Shown here in pieces: positions 24,633 to 34,021 of a stretch of DNA of 64,000 bases. Numbering within the stretch: the stretch's first letter is position 1; each line of letters opens with the position of its first letter. The notes below the pieces were generated by a model, which was not told the origin of the DNA, did no database searches, and saw only the letters and a list, made by a program, of their open reading frames with translations. The translations under genes and the position numbers were made by a program. The DNA is taken from NCBI RefSeq assembly GCF_003353425.1, contig NZ_QRAO01000004.1, positions 207,411-271,410 on the forward strand, written 5' to 3'. Source of the DNA: Marinirhabdus gelatinilytica. GTDB taxonomy: Bacteria; Bacteroidota; Bacteroidia; Flavobacteriales; Flavobacteriaceae.

Positions 24633-25871
24633 GTGAATTTCGAATTTTTCATCGCCAAGCGCATTATTGCTGCCAAGGATTATAAAAGTAGTATTTCAGG
24701 GCCAATAATAAAAATTGCCATCACTGCAATTGCATTGGGTATTATTATGATGCTGGTGAGCGTGGCCACGAGTATGGGGCTGCAAAAAAAGATTCGTGAA
24801 AAAGTTTCAGCCTTTAATGGTGATGTAATTATAACCAACTACGATACCAACCAAAGCAACGACTCCCAGATTCCCATAAGCAAAGAACAGGACTTTTACC
24901 CAGATTTCAATCAAGTAGAAGGTATTAAGCACATACAGATTACTGCAGCCAAGGGAGCCGTGATACGTACCCAAGATGACTTTGAAGGTATAGTGGTAAA
25001 AGGCGTGGGAACCGATTACAACTGGCAATATTTCAAGGATTTCTTGCGCCAGGGACGCCTTCCAAAGTATACTGAAGACAACTTGAACGAAGAGGTGCTC
25101 ATCTCAGAATACCTCGCCAAGCGTCTAGGACTAAAACTGAACGACAAAGTAGTGACCTTTTTCCTCCAAGAGGGCAAGAACCAAAAGGCCCGTAGTCGTG
25201 GGTTTGATATCGTGGGAATCTACAACAGTGGATTCCAGCAATTTGACGAACAATACCTCATTGCCGATATTCGGCACATTCAGTTCCTGAACAAATGGGA
25301 GGACGACCAGATTGGCGCCTTCGAGGTTTTCGTGGACGATTTTGATAGTATCGATGCCGTAGGAGCGCAGGTATACCAAACCATTGGTAGCGACCTGGAT
25401 GCTGTGACCATTAGGCAAAAATACGGTTCCATTTTTGAGTGGATCGATCTGTTCGATTTTAACACCTATCTCATCATTGGCATTATGATCCTGGTGGCGG
25501 GCATTAATATGATCACTGCCCTGCTGGTGCTTATTTTAGAACGCACACAAATGATAGGGATCCTAAAAGCCATGGGGAGTAGCGATTGGAGTGTGCGCAA
25601 AGTGTTTTTGTACAACGCTATGTATCTAATTTTGGTAGGCTTGTTTTGGGGAAATGTAATAGGCCTGGGACTGCTCTTGGCACAAAAGTATTTTAAGCTC
25701 TTTCCGTTAAATCCAGACACCTACTATGTTACCGAAGCCCCAGTATTTTTGGATATTGGCTATATCTTGGCGCTTAACATAGGCACTTTTGTACTATGCC
25801 TTGTTATGCTCATTGTACCCAGTTATATCATTTCAAAGATTTCTCCAGTGAAGGCGATTCGGTTTGAGTAA
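24633..25871 (+). CDS. FtsX/LolE-type ABC transporter permease
   Basis: 412 residues from a GTG at 24633 (VNFEFFIAKRIIAAKDY); the open frame extends far upstream only because it runs antisense through the NamZ-like gene. One N-terminal membrane helix (about 30-50), a large periplasmic MacB-like domain (about 55-260) and three C-terminal helices give the LolC/LolE/FtsX layout. The ITALLVLILERTQMIGILKAMG segment is typical of lipoprotein-releasing permeases. In flavobacteria such proteins act in lipoprotein sorting; no ATPase partner is adjacent. Start choice is fairly confident on homology. Confidence 0.85.
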   Translation: MNFEFFIAKRIIAAKDYKSSISGPIIKIAITAIALGIIMMLVSVATSMGLQKKIREKVSAFNGDVIITNYDTNQSNDSQIPISKEQDFYPDFNQVEGIKHIQITAAKGAVIRTQDDFEGIVVKGVGTDYNWQYFKDFLRQGRLPKYTEDNLNEEVLISEYLAKRLGLKLNDKVVTFFLQEGKNQKARSRGFDIVGIYNSGFQQFDEQYLIADIRHIQFLNKWEDDQIGAFEVFVDDFDSIDAVGAQVYQTIGSDLDAVTIRQKYGSIFEWIDLFDFNTYLIIGIMILVAGINMITALLVLILERTQMIGILKAMGSSDWSVRKVFLYNAMYLILVGLFWGNVIGLGLLLAQKYFKLFPLNPDTYYVTEAPVFLDIGYILALNIGTFVLCLVMLIVPSYIISKISPVKAIRFE

Positions 25872-25876
25872 AACCC

Positions 25877-25907
25877 TTGTACTTCCACAAGGTTAGTTGT
25901 ACCTTTG
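25877..25907 (+). promoter_or_regulatory. Promoter of the PLP/CBS-domain gene
   Basis: TTG at 25877-25879, a 20-base spacer, then TACCTTTG at 25900-25907. The ATG follows only six bases after the -7 element, so the transcript would be essentially leaderless. Confidence 0.65.
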
Positions 25908-25913
25908 CGCCCT

Positions 25914-27272
25914 ATGAAATACGCAAAAAATATCTTAGAGACCATAGGGGATACGCCCTTAGTGAAAATAAATAAGTTGGCCGAAGACATCCCCGCCCTC
26001 GTCCTTGCCAAGTATGAAACCTTTAACCCAGGGAACTCGGTAAAGGACCGCATGGCCGTACAGATGATCGAGGATGCCGAAGCAGACGGCCGTCTTAAAC
26101 CTGGTGGAACCATTATTGAAGGTACTTCCGGAAATACAGGGATGGGATTGGCACTTGCGGCAATCGTGAAAGGCTACAAAATGGTATGCGTAATAAGCGA
26201 CAAGCAGAGCAAGGAAAAAATAGATGTTTTAAAGGCCGTGGGTAGCAAGGTGATTGTTTGTCCTACAAATGTAGCGCCCGAAGATCCACGTAGTTATTAC
26301 TCAACTTCCAAGCGCTTGGCAGAAGAGACCCCCAACAGTTGGTATGTAAACCAGTATGACAACCCCAGCAATGCCAAGGCACACTACTTGAGTACAGGTC
26401 CTGAAATTTGGGAACAGACCAATGGTAAGGTAACCCACTTTGTAGTAGGCGTTGGTACCGGAGGCACCATTAGCGGGGTAGGGAAGTACCTAAAAGAACA
26501 AAACCCCGACGTAAAAGTTTGGGGAATAGATACCTACGGGAGCGTATTTAAAAAATATCACGAAACGGGTATTTTCGACGAGAACGAGATCTACCCCTAC
26601 ATCACCGAAGGGATTGGTGAGGATATCCTTCCCAAAAATGTAGATTTCTCGGTGATCGATGGTTTTACCAAAGTGACCGATAAAGATGCGGCTATCTATA
26701 CCCAAAAACTGTCCCGGGAAGAAGGGATGTTCTTGGGGAACTCTGCTGGAGCAGCGATGAAGGGAATCTTGCAGTTAAAGGAACATTTTAGCAAGGATGA
26801 TGTGGTGGTGGTGCTTTTCCACGATCACGGAAGCCGCTATGTAGGTAAAATGTACAACGACGAGTGGATGCGCGAGCGCGGTTTTGTAGAGGACACGGTT
26901 ACCGTTGCCAGCGACCTCATTAAAAACCATGCAGATAAGCCATTGGTTACCGTACGTACCGAAGAATTGGTAAGCCACGCCATTGAGCGCATGAAAACCT
27001 ATAAAATCTCACAAATCCCCGTGGAAGATACCAACGGATTTGTAGGCGCCCTCGACGAAACCGATTTGCTGCGAAAGTACCTGGACAATAAAGACGTTGC
27101 AAACCTGCCCATAAAGGACGTAATGCATGAGCCATTTCCAATTGTACAAAAAAATACATCTATCGAAGAAGTCTCAAAACTCATCCACAAGCACAACAAT
27201 GCTGTTTTGGTAGACTTGGGAGATGGAAAATACCACATTATCACCAAGCACGATGTGATAAGTGCATTGTAG
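25914..27272 (+). CDS. Cystathionine beta-synthase/cysteine synthase with C-terminal CBS domains
   Basis: 452 residues. The fold-type II PLP domain (about 1-320) has the Schiff-base lysine in NPGNSVKDRM, the phosphate/substrate loop EGTSGNTGMGLA and the PLP phosphate loop GVGTGGTISGVG. A CBS pair (about 335-452) follows. This matches bacterial CBS-type enzymes that make cystathionine from serine and homocysteine, or cysteine from O-acetylserine. Residue inspection alone does not separate the two. The absence of an N-terminal haem domain is normal for bacteria. The ATG at 25914 is preferred over a TTG three codons upstream that lies in the promoter. Confidence 0.88.
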   Translation: MKYAKNILETIGDTPLVKINKLAEDIPALVLAKYETFNPGNSVKDRMAVQMIEDAEADGRLKPGGTIIEGTSGNTGMGLALAAIVKGYKMVCVISDKQSKEKIDVLKAVGSKVIVCPTNVAPEDPRSYYSTSKRLAEETPNSWYVNQYDNPSNAKAHYLSTGPEIWEQTNGKVTHFVVGVGTGGTISGVGKYLKEQNPDVKVWGIDTYGSVFKKYHETGIFDENEIYPYITEGIGEDILPKNVDFSVIDGFTKVTDKDAAIYTQKLSREEGMFLGNSAGAAMKGILQLKEHFSKDDVVVVLFHDHGSRYVGKMYNDEWMRERGFVEDTVTVASDLIKNHADKPLVTVRTEELVSHAIERMKTYKISQIPVEDTNGFVGALDETDLLRKYLDNKDVANLPIKDVMHEPFPIVQKNTSIEEVSKLIHKHNNAVLVDLGDGKYHIITKHDVISAL

Positions 27273-27324
27273 GGTTTTACTATTTTGTTCTGAAATTTAA
27301 GCCTATAGCTAGAAGTGATGCCTT

Positions 27325-27352
27325 TTGTTTTTGGCTAATTTTTCTATATTTG
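27325..27352 (+). promoter_or_regulatory. Promoter of the DUF2851 gene
   Basis: TTTTG ending at 27327, a 17-base spacer, then TATATTTG at 27345-27352. The start codon at 27399 is 46 bases downstream. Confidence 0.6.
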
Positions 27353-27398
27353 AAGTGCTGGAAATCTTTCAGTTACAGCTCCCCGCTTTTTTGTTACT

Positions 27399-28670
27399 AT
27401 GAAAGAAGACTTTCTACATTATGTATGGAAGTATCAAAAAATCGACACGCTACATTTGGCCACGGTAACCGGTGAAACAGTGCTCGTGATACATCCAGGG
27501 CAGCATAATTATAATTCGGGACCAGATTTTTTCAACGCACAGGTCAAGATAGATGGGCAGCTTTGGGCAGGCAATGTTGAGATTCATCTGAAATCCAGTG
27601 ATTGGTACGCCCACGGCCACGAGGCAGACCCTGCCTATGACAATACCATCCTTCACGTGGTCTGGGAACACGATACCGAGGTGTATAGCAAAAATCAAAA
27701 GCCCATTGATACATTGGAGTTGAAGGATGTAGTGGACAATTCGGCATTAAAAAAATACAGATATCTTTTTTCAGCACAACAACGGTGGATAAATTGTGAG
27801 AGGCAATATAGCTCTGTAGATCCATTCGTTCTCCAAAACTGGCTGGAACGCCTATACTTGGAAAGGCTTCAGCAAAAATCCGAAGTTATCCTCAAACTTT
27901 TGGAACAGAACAACAACCATTGGGAAGCGGTGTTGTTTCAGATGCTCGCAAAAAATTTCGGTTTAAAGGTGAATGGCGAATCGTTCTTCAGCATTGCCAG
28001 TTCGGTACCCTTTTCAATAGTGCAAAAATGCAGGTATATCCTAGAGGACTTGGAAGCATTACTGTATGGACAAGCTGGTTTGTTGCCCGAACCCACTACC
28101 GATGCTTACGTAGCTAATCTTCAGCAAAAATATACGTATCTGGCACACAAGTTCAAGTTGGACAACAGTACCGTGATTGCCCCAAAATTTTTCAGGCTTC
28201 GGCCGCCCAACTTTCCTACCATTCGCTTATCGCAATTGGCAATGCTCTACCATGGGAATACACATTTATTTTCAGCAATTATAGAGGCAGGCACCAAAGA
28301 AACCTTTTACGGGATATTGCGATGCAAGGCGTCCAGCTATTGGGATACGCATTACAATTTTGGGGTGGAGGGTTCAAAAAGAGCAAAAAAACTCACCAAC
28401 AATTTTATGGACCTGTTGCTCATAAACACCATCTTGCCGATTAAATTCTGCTATGCGCAGGGTATGGGGAAAGATATTTCAGAAACACTTCTACAGCTTA
28501 CTGCTTCTGTACAAAAGGAAGAGAACACTATTGTGAAGCGGTTCAACAAACTGAAACCCATGGCCAACAATGCAATGGACAGCCAAGCCCTGTTACAGCT
28601 CAAAAAGTATTATTGTGACCAAAATAAATGCTTGGATTGTGCTGTGGGCAACTCCATCTTAAAAAATTGA
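27399..28670 (+). CDS. DUF2851 family protein
   Basis: 423 residues, soluble and without a signal peptide. The N-terminus MKEDFLHYVWKYQKIDT, the GETVLVIHPGQHNYNSGPDF segment and the WAGNVEIHLKSSDWYAHGH motif with several His/Asp residues are characteristic of DUF2851. The extreme C-terminus (KKYYCDQNKCLDCAVGN) holds four cysteines that could bind a metal. The family is almost restricted to Bacteroidota. The early GNVEIHLKSSDW pattern loosely recalls PD-(D/E)xK-type nucleases, but that is only my impression. No function is established. Confidence 0.85.
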   Translation: MKEDFLHYVWKYQKIDTLHLATVTGETVLVIHPGQHNYNSGPDFFNAQVKIDGQLWAGNVEIHLKSSDWYAHGHEADPAYDNTILHVVWEHDTEVYSKNQKPIDTLELKDVVDNSALKKYRYLFSAQQRWINCERQYSSVDPFVLQNWLERLYLERLQQKSEVILKLLEQNNNHWEAVLFQMLAKNFGLKVNGESFFSIASSVPFSIVQKCRYILEDLEALLYGQAGLLPEPTTDAYVANLQQKYTYLAHKFKLDNSTVIAPKFFRLRPPNFPTIRLSQLAMLYHGNTHLFSAIIEAGTKETFYGILRCKASSYWDTHYNFGVEGSKRAKKLTNNFMDLLLINTILPIKFCYAQGMGKDISETLLQLTASVQKEENTIVKRFNKLKPMANNAMDSQALLQLKKYYCDQNKCLDCAVGNSILKN

Positions 28671-28707
28671 ATGTTCTTACTACACATAAATTGCTTAATT
28701 TGCAACT

Positions 28708-28938
28708 ATGCTGAAGCTGGTCTATACATTAAGGCATTATTTTGAAAAACACGGATTTTACGTTTCCTCACGTCTGGCCGACAGGCTTGGGATGCGGGTG
28801 AAGAGCGTTCGGTTGTTTTTCATATATGTTTCTTTTGCAACCCTTGGAGTTTGGTTTGCCGTATACTTGACCCTTGCTTTTTGGCTAAAATTGAAAGATT
28901 TAATCTATACCAAAAGAACCTCGGTATTCGACTTATGA
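28708..28938 (+). CDS. PspC-domain small membrane protein
   Basis: 76 residues. The PspC-like segment is visible: FYVSSRLADRLGMRVKSVRL followed by one hydrophobic helix FFIYVSFATLGVWFAVYLTL. PspC proteins are inner-membrane stress sensors in enterobacteria; short flavobacterial versions have no known role. Its stop overlaps the start of the potassium channel gene by four bases (ATGA), so the two are translationally coupled. Confidence 0.75.
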   Translation: MLKLVYTLRHYFEKHGFYVSSRLADRLGMRVKSVRLFFIYVSFATLGVWFAVYLTLAFWLKLKDLIYTKRTSVFDL

Positions 28939-29945
28939 GAAGGATATTCAACTCAAAACTAACCTTTGCCCTTTTCCTGCTCATTGTGGTGTTTTCAATT
29001 GGGGTTTTCGGTTATAAGTTATTGTCTGGCTATACATGGGTGGATGCGTTCTATATGACGGTTATTACCATAACCACCGTGGGTTACGGAACACTGAAAG
29101 TACTTACCCCGGCTGAAAAGATTTTCACTTCTATATTGATACTTTCCAGTATTTTTATTGTGGGATATGCCATTAGCGTTATTACCGAATATTTATTGAG
29201 CAAGAACAACATAGGGAATTTTAAAAGAAAAAAAGTGAAACACGAAATAGACCTGATAAAAGATCACGTAATAGTGTGCGGCTATGGCCGAAACGGCAGG
29301 CAGGCCGTTTTAAAGTTGGAAGCTTACAATAAGGAATATGTGGTCATAGAATTGGATGAGGATGTTGTGGAGCACGAATTGGAAGACGGTAAGTTGTTTG
29401 TGGAAGGCAATGCAGTAGAGGACGAGGTTCTCCTGCAAGCAGGCCTTGAAAGAGCAAGTACATTGATTTGCGCACTGCCAAGCGATGCAGATAACCTCTT
29501 CGTGGTGCTCTCGGCAAGACAACTCAATAAGGGATTAAAGATAATAAGCCGTGCAACCGAGGAGACCAGTTTCCAAAAGCTGAAACTAGCGGGGGCCGAT
29601 AACGTGATACTTCCTGATAAAATTGGGGGAGATCATATGGCAAATCTCGTAGTGACGCCGGACTTGGTGGAATTTTTGGATAACCTATCGGTTTCTGGAA
29701 ATGCAGATAGTATAAATGTAGAGCAAATCCCTTTTGAGAAAGTATGCTCCAACGGGAAAGAACTGGCCATCCACCAATTGGATATCCGCAAAAAAACGGG
29801 TTGTAGTATTATTGGTTATAAAAAGCCCAATGGAGACTATGTTGTAAACCCCGAGCCCTCATTGGTAGTACGAAAAGATTCAAAATTGATATTGATAGGA
29901 CGCCCGGAACAAATTGAAAGTCTCAAGAATTTATACGATGTTTAA
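28935..29945 (+). CDS. Two-TM potassium channel with RCK (TrkA-N/TrkA-C) domain
   Basis: 336 residues from the ATG at 28935. Two membrane helices (about 9-28 and 65-88) flank a pore loop with the K+ selectivity filter TTVGYG (47-52). A cytosolic RCK domain follows with the Rossmann motif VCGYGRNG (114-121), the acidic ELDED, and a TrkA-C domain (about 250-336). This is the MthK/GsuK-like arrangement: ligand- or nucleotide-gated K+ conductance. The coupled PspC gene upstream suggests a shared membrane-stress or ion-balance role, which is an inference. Confidence 0.9.
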   Translation: MRRIFNSKLTFALFLLIVVFSIGVFGYKLLSGYTWVDAFYMTVITITTVGYGTLKVLTPAEKIFTSILILSSIFIVGYAISVITEYLLSKNNIGNFKRKKVKHEIDLIKDHVIVCGYGRNGRQAVLKLEAYNKEYVVIELDEDVVEHELEDGKLFVEGNAVEDEVLLQAGLERASTLICALPSDADNLFVVLSARQLNKGLKIISRATEETSFQKLKLAGADNVILPDKIGGDHMANLVVTPDLVEFLDNLSVSGNADSINVEQIPFEKVCSNGKELAIHQLDIRKKTGCSIIGYKKPNGDYVVNPEPSLVVRKDSKLILIGRPEQIESLKNLYDV

Positions 29946-30041
29946 GAAAAGGTTAACTTTTTAACGGCTAAAATTTGAAAGCTGCCATTTTTTTTAGCAT
30001 CTTGCTCCTTTGTAAATTTTAAACTCATCAAAAACCAAATT

Positions 30042-31733
30042 ATGAAGAAATTTCTTCTCTGCCTATTTACAATTCTAACCCCCTTATTAACATTTGCACA
30101 AGAGACCGAAGAAGTAGGTCTCGATCAAAAGATAGACCAGGCATTTGCGCCTATTTCAGATTTTTTCTCTGCCATAATATTTTTTGAGGTAGCTCCCAAT
30201 ACGCCTTTTGTGATCGTTTTGCTGGTAGGAAGTGCCGCGTTTTTTACCCTGTATTTTGGTTTTCCCAACATCCGTTTTTTCGGAAAAGCCATTAATACCG
30301 TTCGTGGAAAATATGAGGATATTGAGAAGTATGGAGCAAAAGAGCTTTATGGAGAGGGCGGTATTGCCCAAGGACAGGATATGACAAAGGTGGACAGTTT
30401 AGATAAACACCTTGAAACAGTTGACGAATTAGCAGTAGATGGCGATATAGTAGACACCATTCGAGACGAAAGTAGCGACGGGGAAGTGTCCCACTTCCAG
30501 GCGTTAGCTACAGCGGTATCTGGAACGGTAGGTAATGGAAATATTGCAGGAGTCGCCTTGGCTATTGCATTGGGAGGTCCCGGAGCCACTTTCTGGATGA
30601 TTGTGTGTGGCTTGTTAGGGATGAGTACAAAATTCGTGGAGTGTACCCTTGGAGTCCAATATAGAGATGTAGGGCCCGACGGAACCGTGTACGGAGGTCC
30701 TATGTACTATTTAAGCAAGGGTCTCAAAGAAAGAGGTTTTAAGACACTCGGTAAAATTGCAGCAGCACTCTTTGCTGTTTTTTGTATTGGAGGTTCTTTT
30801 GGTGGAGGTAACGCAGCCCAAAGTAACCAAGCAACAATCGTGATCAAAGAAATGTTTAACTGGGAAAGTACAGCTGCAGGAGCTATTGTAGGTGTGGTGC
30901 TGGCTATCTTGGTTGGAATAATCATTATTGGTGGTATTAAGCGTATTGCTTCTGTAACCGAAAAGGTAGTGCCACTTATGGCAGTATTATACATTCTTTG
31001 TTGTTTGTTTATCATATTCAGCAATTTTTCATTGATAGATGATGCAATAGGTCTTATCGTACAAGAAGCCTTTAACCCAACCGCAATTGGTGTTGGTAGT
31101 GTAATAGGTGTTTTATTGGTAGGGTTTAAAAGAGCAGCGTTTTCCAACGAGGCAGGGGCAGGTTCGGCATCTATTGCCCACTCTGCAGTAAAAACCAAAT
31201 ATTCAGCCTCTGAAGGATTAGTTGCACTGTTGGAGCCTTTTATCGATACCGTAGTGATTTGTACAATGACGGCCCTTGTAATTATTATATTCAACTTTGG
31301 AGGGTATTTCAATTACGGTGGCGATGGTACTGGTGCCGTGTTTATCGATGGAATGTCCTATGAAGGTGCAGGTATCACTTCCATGGCATTTGCAAAATAC
31401 ATCCCATACTCAGATGTGTTTCTTACCATTGCGGTAGTATTGTTCGCAGTATCTACTATGATTTCTTGGTCCTATTACGGCCTACAGTCGTGGAAATATC
31501 TATTTGGGAGAGGGAAAGCGGCTGATATGACGTATAAACTATTGTTCCTAACATTTGTTGTAATTGGTGCTGCAGCGAGTATGAAATCTATTTGGGACTT
31601 TTCGGATGCAATGATATTTGCTATGGTATTCCCTAATATGATTGGATTGTACTTCCTCTTCCCGGTTGTGAAAAAGCAATTGAACCGTTACTTGGACGCC
31701 ATAAAAATGAAACGTAACGCTGTAGAGGAATAA
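30042..31733 (+). CDS. Alanine:cation (Na+) symporter family protein
   Basis: 563 residues. A signal-like N-terminus (ending LLTFAQ) precedes an extra ~110-residue stretch, followed by the AGCS core of about ten helices with the family signatures GNGNIAGVALAIALGGPGA and FSNEAGAGSASIAH. The family imports alanine or glycine with Na+, which fits a marine organism. An acidic loop (about residues 110-150) sits between the first helices. The long N-terminal extension with a cleavable-type signal is usual for Bacteroidota members. Confidence 0.88.
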   Translation: MKKFLLCLFTILTPLLTFAQETEEVGLDQKIDQAFAPISDFFSAIIFFEVAPNTPFVIVLLVGSAAFFTLYFGFPNIRFFGKAINTVRGKYEDIEKYGAKELYGEGGIAQGQDMTKVDSLDKHLETVDELAVDGDIVDTIRDESSDGEVSHFQALATAVSGTVGNGNIAGVALAIALGGPGATFWMIVCGLLGMSTKFVECTLGVQYRDVGPDGTVYGGPMYYLSKGLKERGFKTLGKIAAALFAVFCIGGSFGGGNAAQSNQATIVIKEMFNWESTAAGAIVGVVLAILVGIIIIGGIKRIASVTEKVVPLMAVLYILCCLFIIFSNFSLIDDAIGLIVQEAFNPTAIGVGSVIGVLLVGFKRAAFSNEAGAGSASIAHSAVKTKYSASEGLVALLEPFIDTVVICTMTALVIIIFNFGGYFNYGGDGTGAVFIDGMSYEGAGITSMAFAKYIPYSDVFLTIAVVLFAVSTMISWSYYGLQSWKYLFGRGKAADMTYKLLFLTFVVIGAAASMKSIWDFSDAMIFAMVFPNMIGLYFLFPVVKKQLNRYLDAIKMKRNAVEE

Positions 31734-31778
31734 GCGAAAAAACTAACTCCCCTTTTATTAAATTTTAAAAGGAGAGAT

Positions 31779-32672
31779 ATGTTTAAAAATAACCTAAAGA
31801 AATCCTACCTAAACATTGCCAAGAGCGATCAGGGTGGGATTTTACTTTTAACAGCGCTCATACTACTATTGCTGGGAGTGTATTTTTTTGTTGAAATTGA
31901 GACTGAAGAGCATCTGGATATTTCCTCAACCGAAATACTACTGGGACAACGACAAATAGTTTCCCTCCAACAAGCCGAAATAGAGCGAAGAAAACCGAAA
32001 CTATACCCCTTCAACCCAAATTTCATAACCGATTACAAATCCTATACCCTCGGGATGCCTACCGAAGCTTACGATAAGCTGAAAGCATTTAGGGAAAAGG
32101 ACAAGTGGATAAACAGTGTTTCAGATTTCCAAAGAGTAACCGGTGTTTCAGATGTTTGGCTGGATAGTATTTCGCCCTATTTTAAATTCCCGGAATGGGT
32201 AACGAACCCAAAGCCAAAATTCAGTAAAAATTCAAATTATATAGATTTCAATAAGGAGAGGCCCTATGCCCAAAAAATAGACCTGAATACTGCAACACCT
32301 GAACAACTCCAAAAAGTATCTGGGATAGGGGAGGCATTGAGCCAGCGTATCGTTAACTATAGGGGCAAGCTGGGCGGTTTTACCAGCGATGTGCAACTGG
32401 GCGAGGTTTATGGGCTCTCCTCACAAGTGGTGGAAAGGACCAAAAATCTTTTCACGGTAAAAACACCCAAGCATATCGACAAGATCAACATAAATACCGC
32501 AACCGCATCAGATTTGTCCACCATTCCTGGGATTGGTTTTGAGATGGCAAAAAAGATATGGGAATTCGTAAAACTACGCGAGGGGATAGCCGCTCTTTCC
32601 GAACTGGAAAAAATTGACGGAATCTCAGCCAACAAAATAAAGCGATTTCAACTATATTTGTCTGTTGAATAA
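31779..32672 (+). CDS. Helix-hairpin-helix protein, ComEA-like
   Basis: 297 residues. One N-terminal membrane helix (about 22-39) is followed by three helix-hairpin-helix repeats: LGMPTEAYDKLKAFREKDKW, IDLNTATPEQLQKVSGIGEA and ININTATASDLSTIPGIGFE. The last two match the ComEA DNA-uptake pattern of LN-T-A-x-x-x-L-x-x-(I/V)-x-G-I-G. It could be a membrane-anchored DNA-binding protein of natural transformation, but related HhH proteins are common in flavobacteria without proven competence roles. An AAAGGAG sequence lies a few bases before the ATG, unusual in this genome, inside a weak hairpin. Confidence 0.8.
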   Translation: MFKNNLKKSYLNIAKSDQGGILLLTALILLLLGVYFFVEIETEEHLDISSTEILLGQRQIVSLQQAEIERRKPKLYPFNPNFITDYKSYTLGMPTEAYDKLKAFREKDKWINSVSDFQRVTGVSDVWLDSISPYFKFPEWVTNPKPKFSKNSNYIDFNKERPYAQKIDLNTATPEQLQKVSGIGEALSQRIVNYRGKLGGFTSDVQLGEVYGLSSQVVERTKNLFTVKTPKHIDKININTATASDLSTIPGIGFEMAKKIWEFVKLREGIAALSELEKIDGISANKIKRFQLYLSVE

Positions 32673-32795
32673 TTCTATTCCTTAACAAGTAACGCTAACC
32701 TAAGCCATAGTTCTAGGATTATTTTACTTTAAAATATAAACAAACGTAACCTAGCTTCACATGTTTGGGCAGGTTATAATATCCCAAATAGCACA

Positions 32796-33959
32796 ATGAG
32801 CGTATATTTTACCGAAGAGCACGATTTTTTCAGAAAGAGTTTTCAGGATTTCCTTCAAAAGGAAGTGGTTCCCCATATCGAAAAGTGGGAAGAGACTGGC
32901 CATATAGAACGTTTTATATGGGAAAAATTTGGTGAGATGGGCTATTTTGGTATCAACTACCCAGAGCAATACGGTGGGATGGACCTGGATTTATTTTATA
33001 CCGTTATCTTTTTGGAAGAACTCCAAAAGGTACAGTCCGGTGGATTTGCAGCCGCAATGTGGGCCCACGCATACCTTGCAATGACACACCTTAACAAAGA
33101 AGGCAACCATGAACAAAAGGAAAAATACCTTGCACCCAGCATCACCGGTGAGAAAATAGGATGCCTTTGCATCACCGAACCCTTTGGGGGAAGCGATGTC
33201 TCTGGGATGCGAAGTACTGCAGTAAAAAAAGGTGACAAGTATATTATCAATGGATCCAAAACATTTATCACAAACGGCGTGTACAGTGACTATTTAATAG
33301 TGGCCGCCAAGACCGCCCCAGAGCTCGGGAACAAAGGAATAAGTATTTTTGTTATAGATAGGGATGCTCCCGGTGTTTCTGCCACTAAGCTGGATAAATT
33401 AGGATGGAGGGCAAGCGATACGGGTGAGATCGCTTTTGATAATGTAGAAATCCCAGCCGAAAATCTAATGGGCGAAGAAAACAAAGGCTTTCCCTACATC
33501 ATGCAACACTTCGCCCTGGAACGGCTCATTATGGGCATTAATGCCCACGCCCGAAGCGAATGGGCGTTGGACTACACTATCGAGTATATGAAAGAGCGTG
33601 TAGCCTTTGGTAAATCAATTTCAAAATTCCAGGCATTGAGACACAAGGTAGCCCAAATGGCTGCTGAAGTAGAAGTGTGCAAAACTTTCAATTACGTAAC
33701 GGCACAACGCCTGGATCAAGGCGAATATGTAGTGAAAGAAGCTACCATGTCCAAATTGATCTCTACCAAAATGGCCGATGAGGTAGCCTATGACTGCCTT
33801 CAAATGTTGGGAGGTTATGGTTACATGGAAGAATACCCACTAGCTCGTAACTTGCGTGATAGCAGGTTGGGTCCCATAGGTGGCGGAACTTCAGAAATAC
33901 TGCGAGAGATTATCGCCAAGATGGTCATTGAGGGGAAAAACTATAAGCCCGCAACCTAG
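32796..33959 (+). CDS. Acyl-CoA dehydrogenase
   Basis: 387 residues, full length for the family. Present are the FAD-binding segments CITEPFGGSDVSGMRSTA and GWRASDTGEIAFDNV, and the C-terminal catalytic-base region LGGYGYMEEYPLARNLRDSR with the expected Glu. It performs the first oxidation of fatty-acid or branched-chain acyl-CoA degradation; the chain specificity cannot be read. It stands alone without other beta-oxidation genes nearby. Confidence 0.92.
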   Translation: MSVYFTEEHDFFRKSFQDFLQKEVVPHIEKWEETGHIERFIWEKFGEMGYFGINYPEQYGGMDLDLFYTVIFLEELQKVQSGGFAAAMWAHAYLAMTHLNKEGNHEQKEKYLAPSITGEKIGCLCITEPFGGSDVSGMRSTAVKKGDKYIINGSKTFITNGVYSDYLIVAAKTAPELGNKGISIFVIDRDAPGVSATKLDKLGWRASDTGEIAFDNVEIPAENLMGEENKGFPYIMQHFALERLIMGINAHARSEWALDYTIEYMKERVAFGKSISKFQALRHKVAQMAAEVEVCKTFNYVTAQRLDQGEYVVKEATMSKLISTKMADEVAYDCLQMLGGYGYMEEYPLARNLRDSRLGPIGGGTSEILREIIAKMVIEGKNYKPAT

Positions 33960-33993
33960 TAGGGGAAGTCTTAACCTGGCTCGATTCATGCAT

Positions 33994-34001
33994 TAACTTT
34001 G
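33994..34001 (+). promoter_or_regulatory. -7 element before the CarboxypepD_reg-like gene
   Basis: TAACTTTG, an exact TAnnTTTG match, 20 bases before the ATG at 34022. No clear -33 TTG is seen. Confidence 0.45.
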
Positions 34002-34021
34002 TACATAAAAGTAGCGATTCT

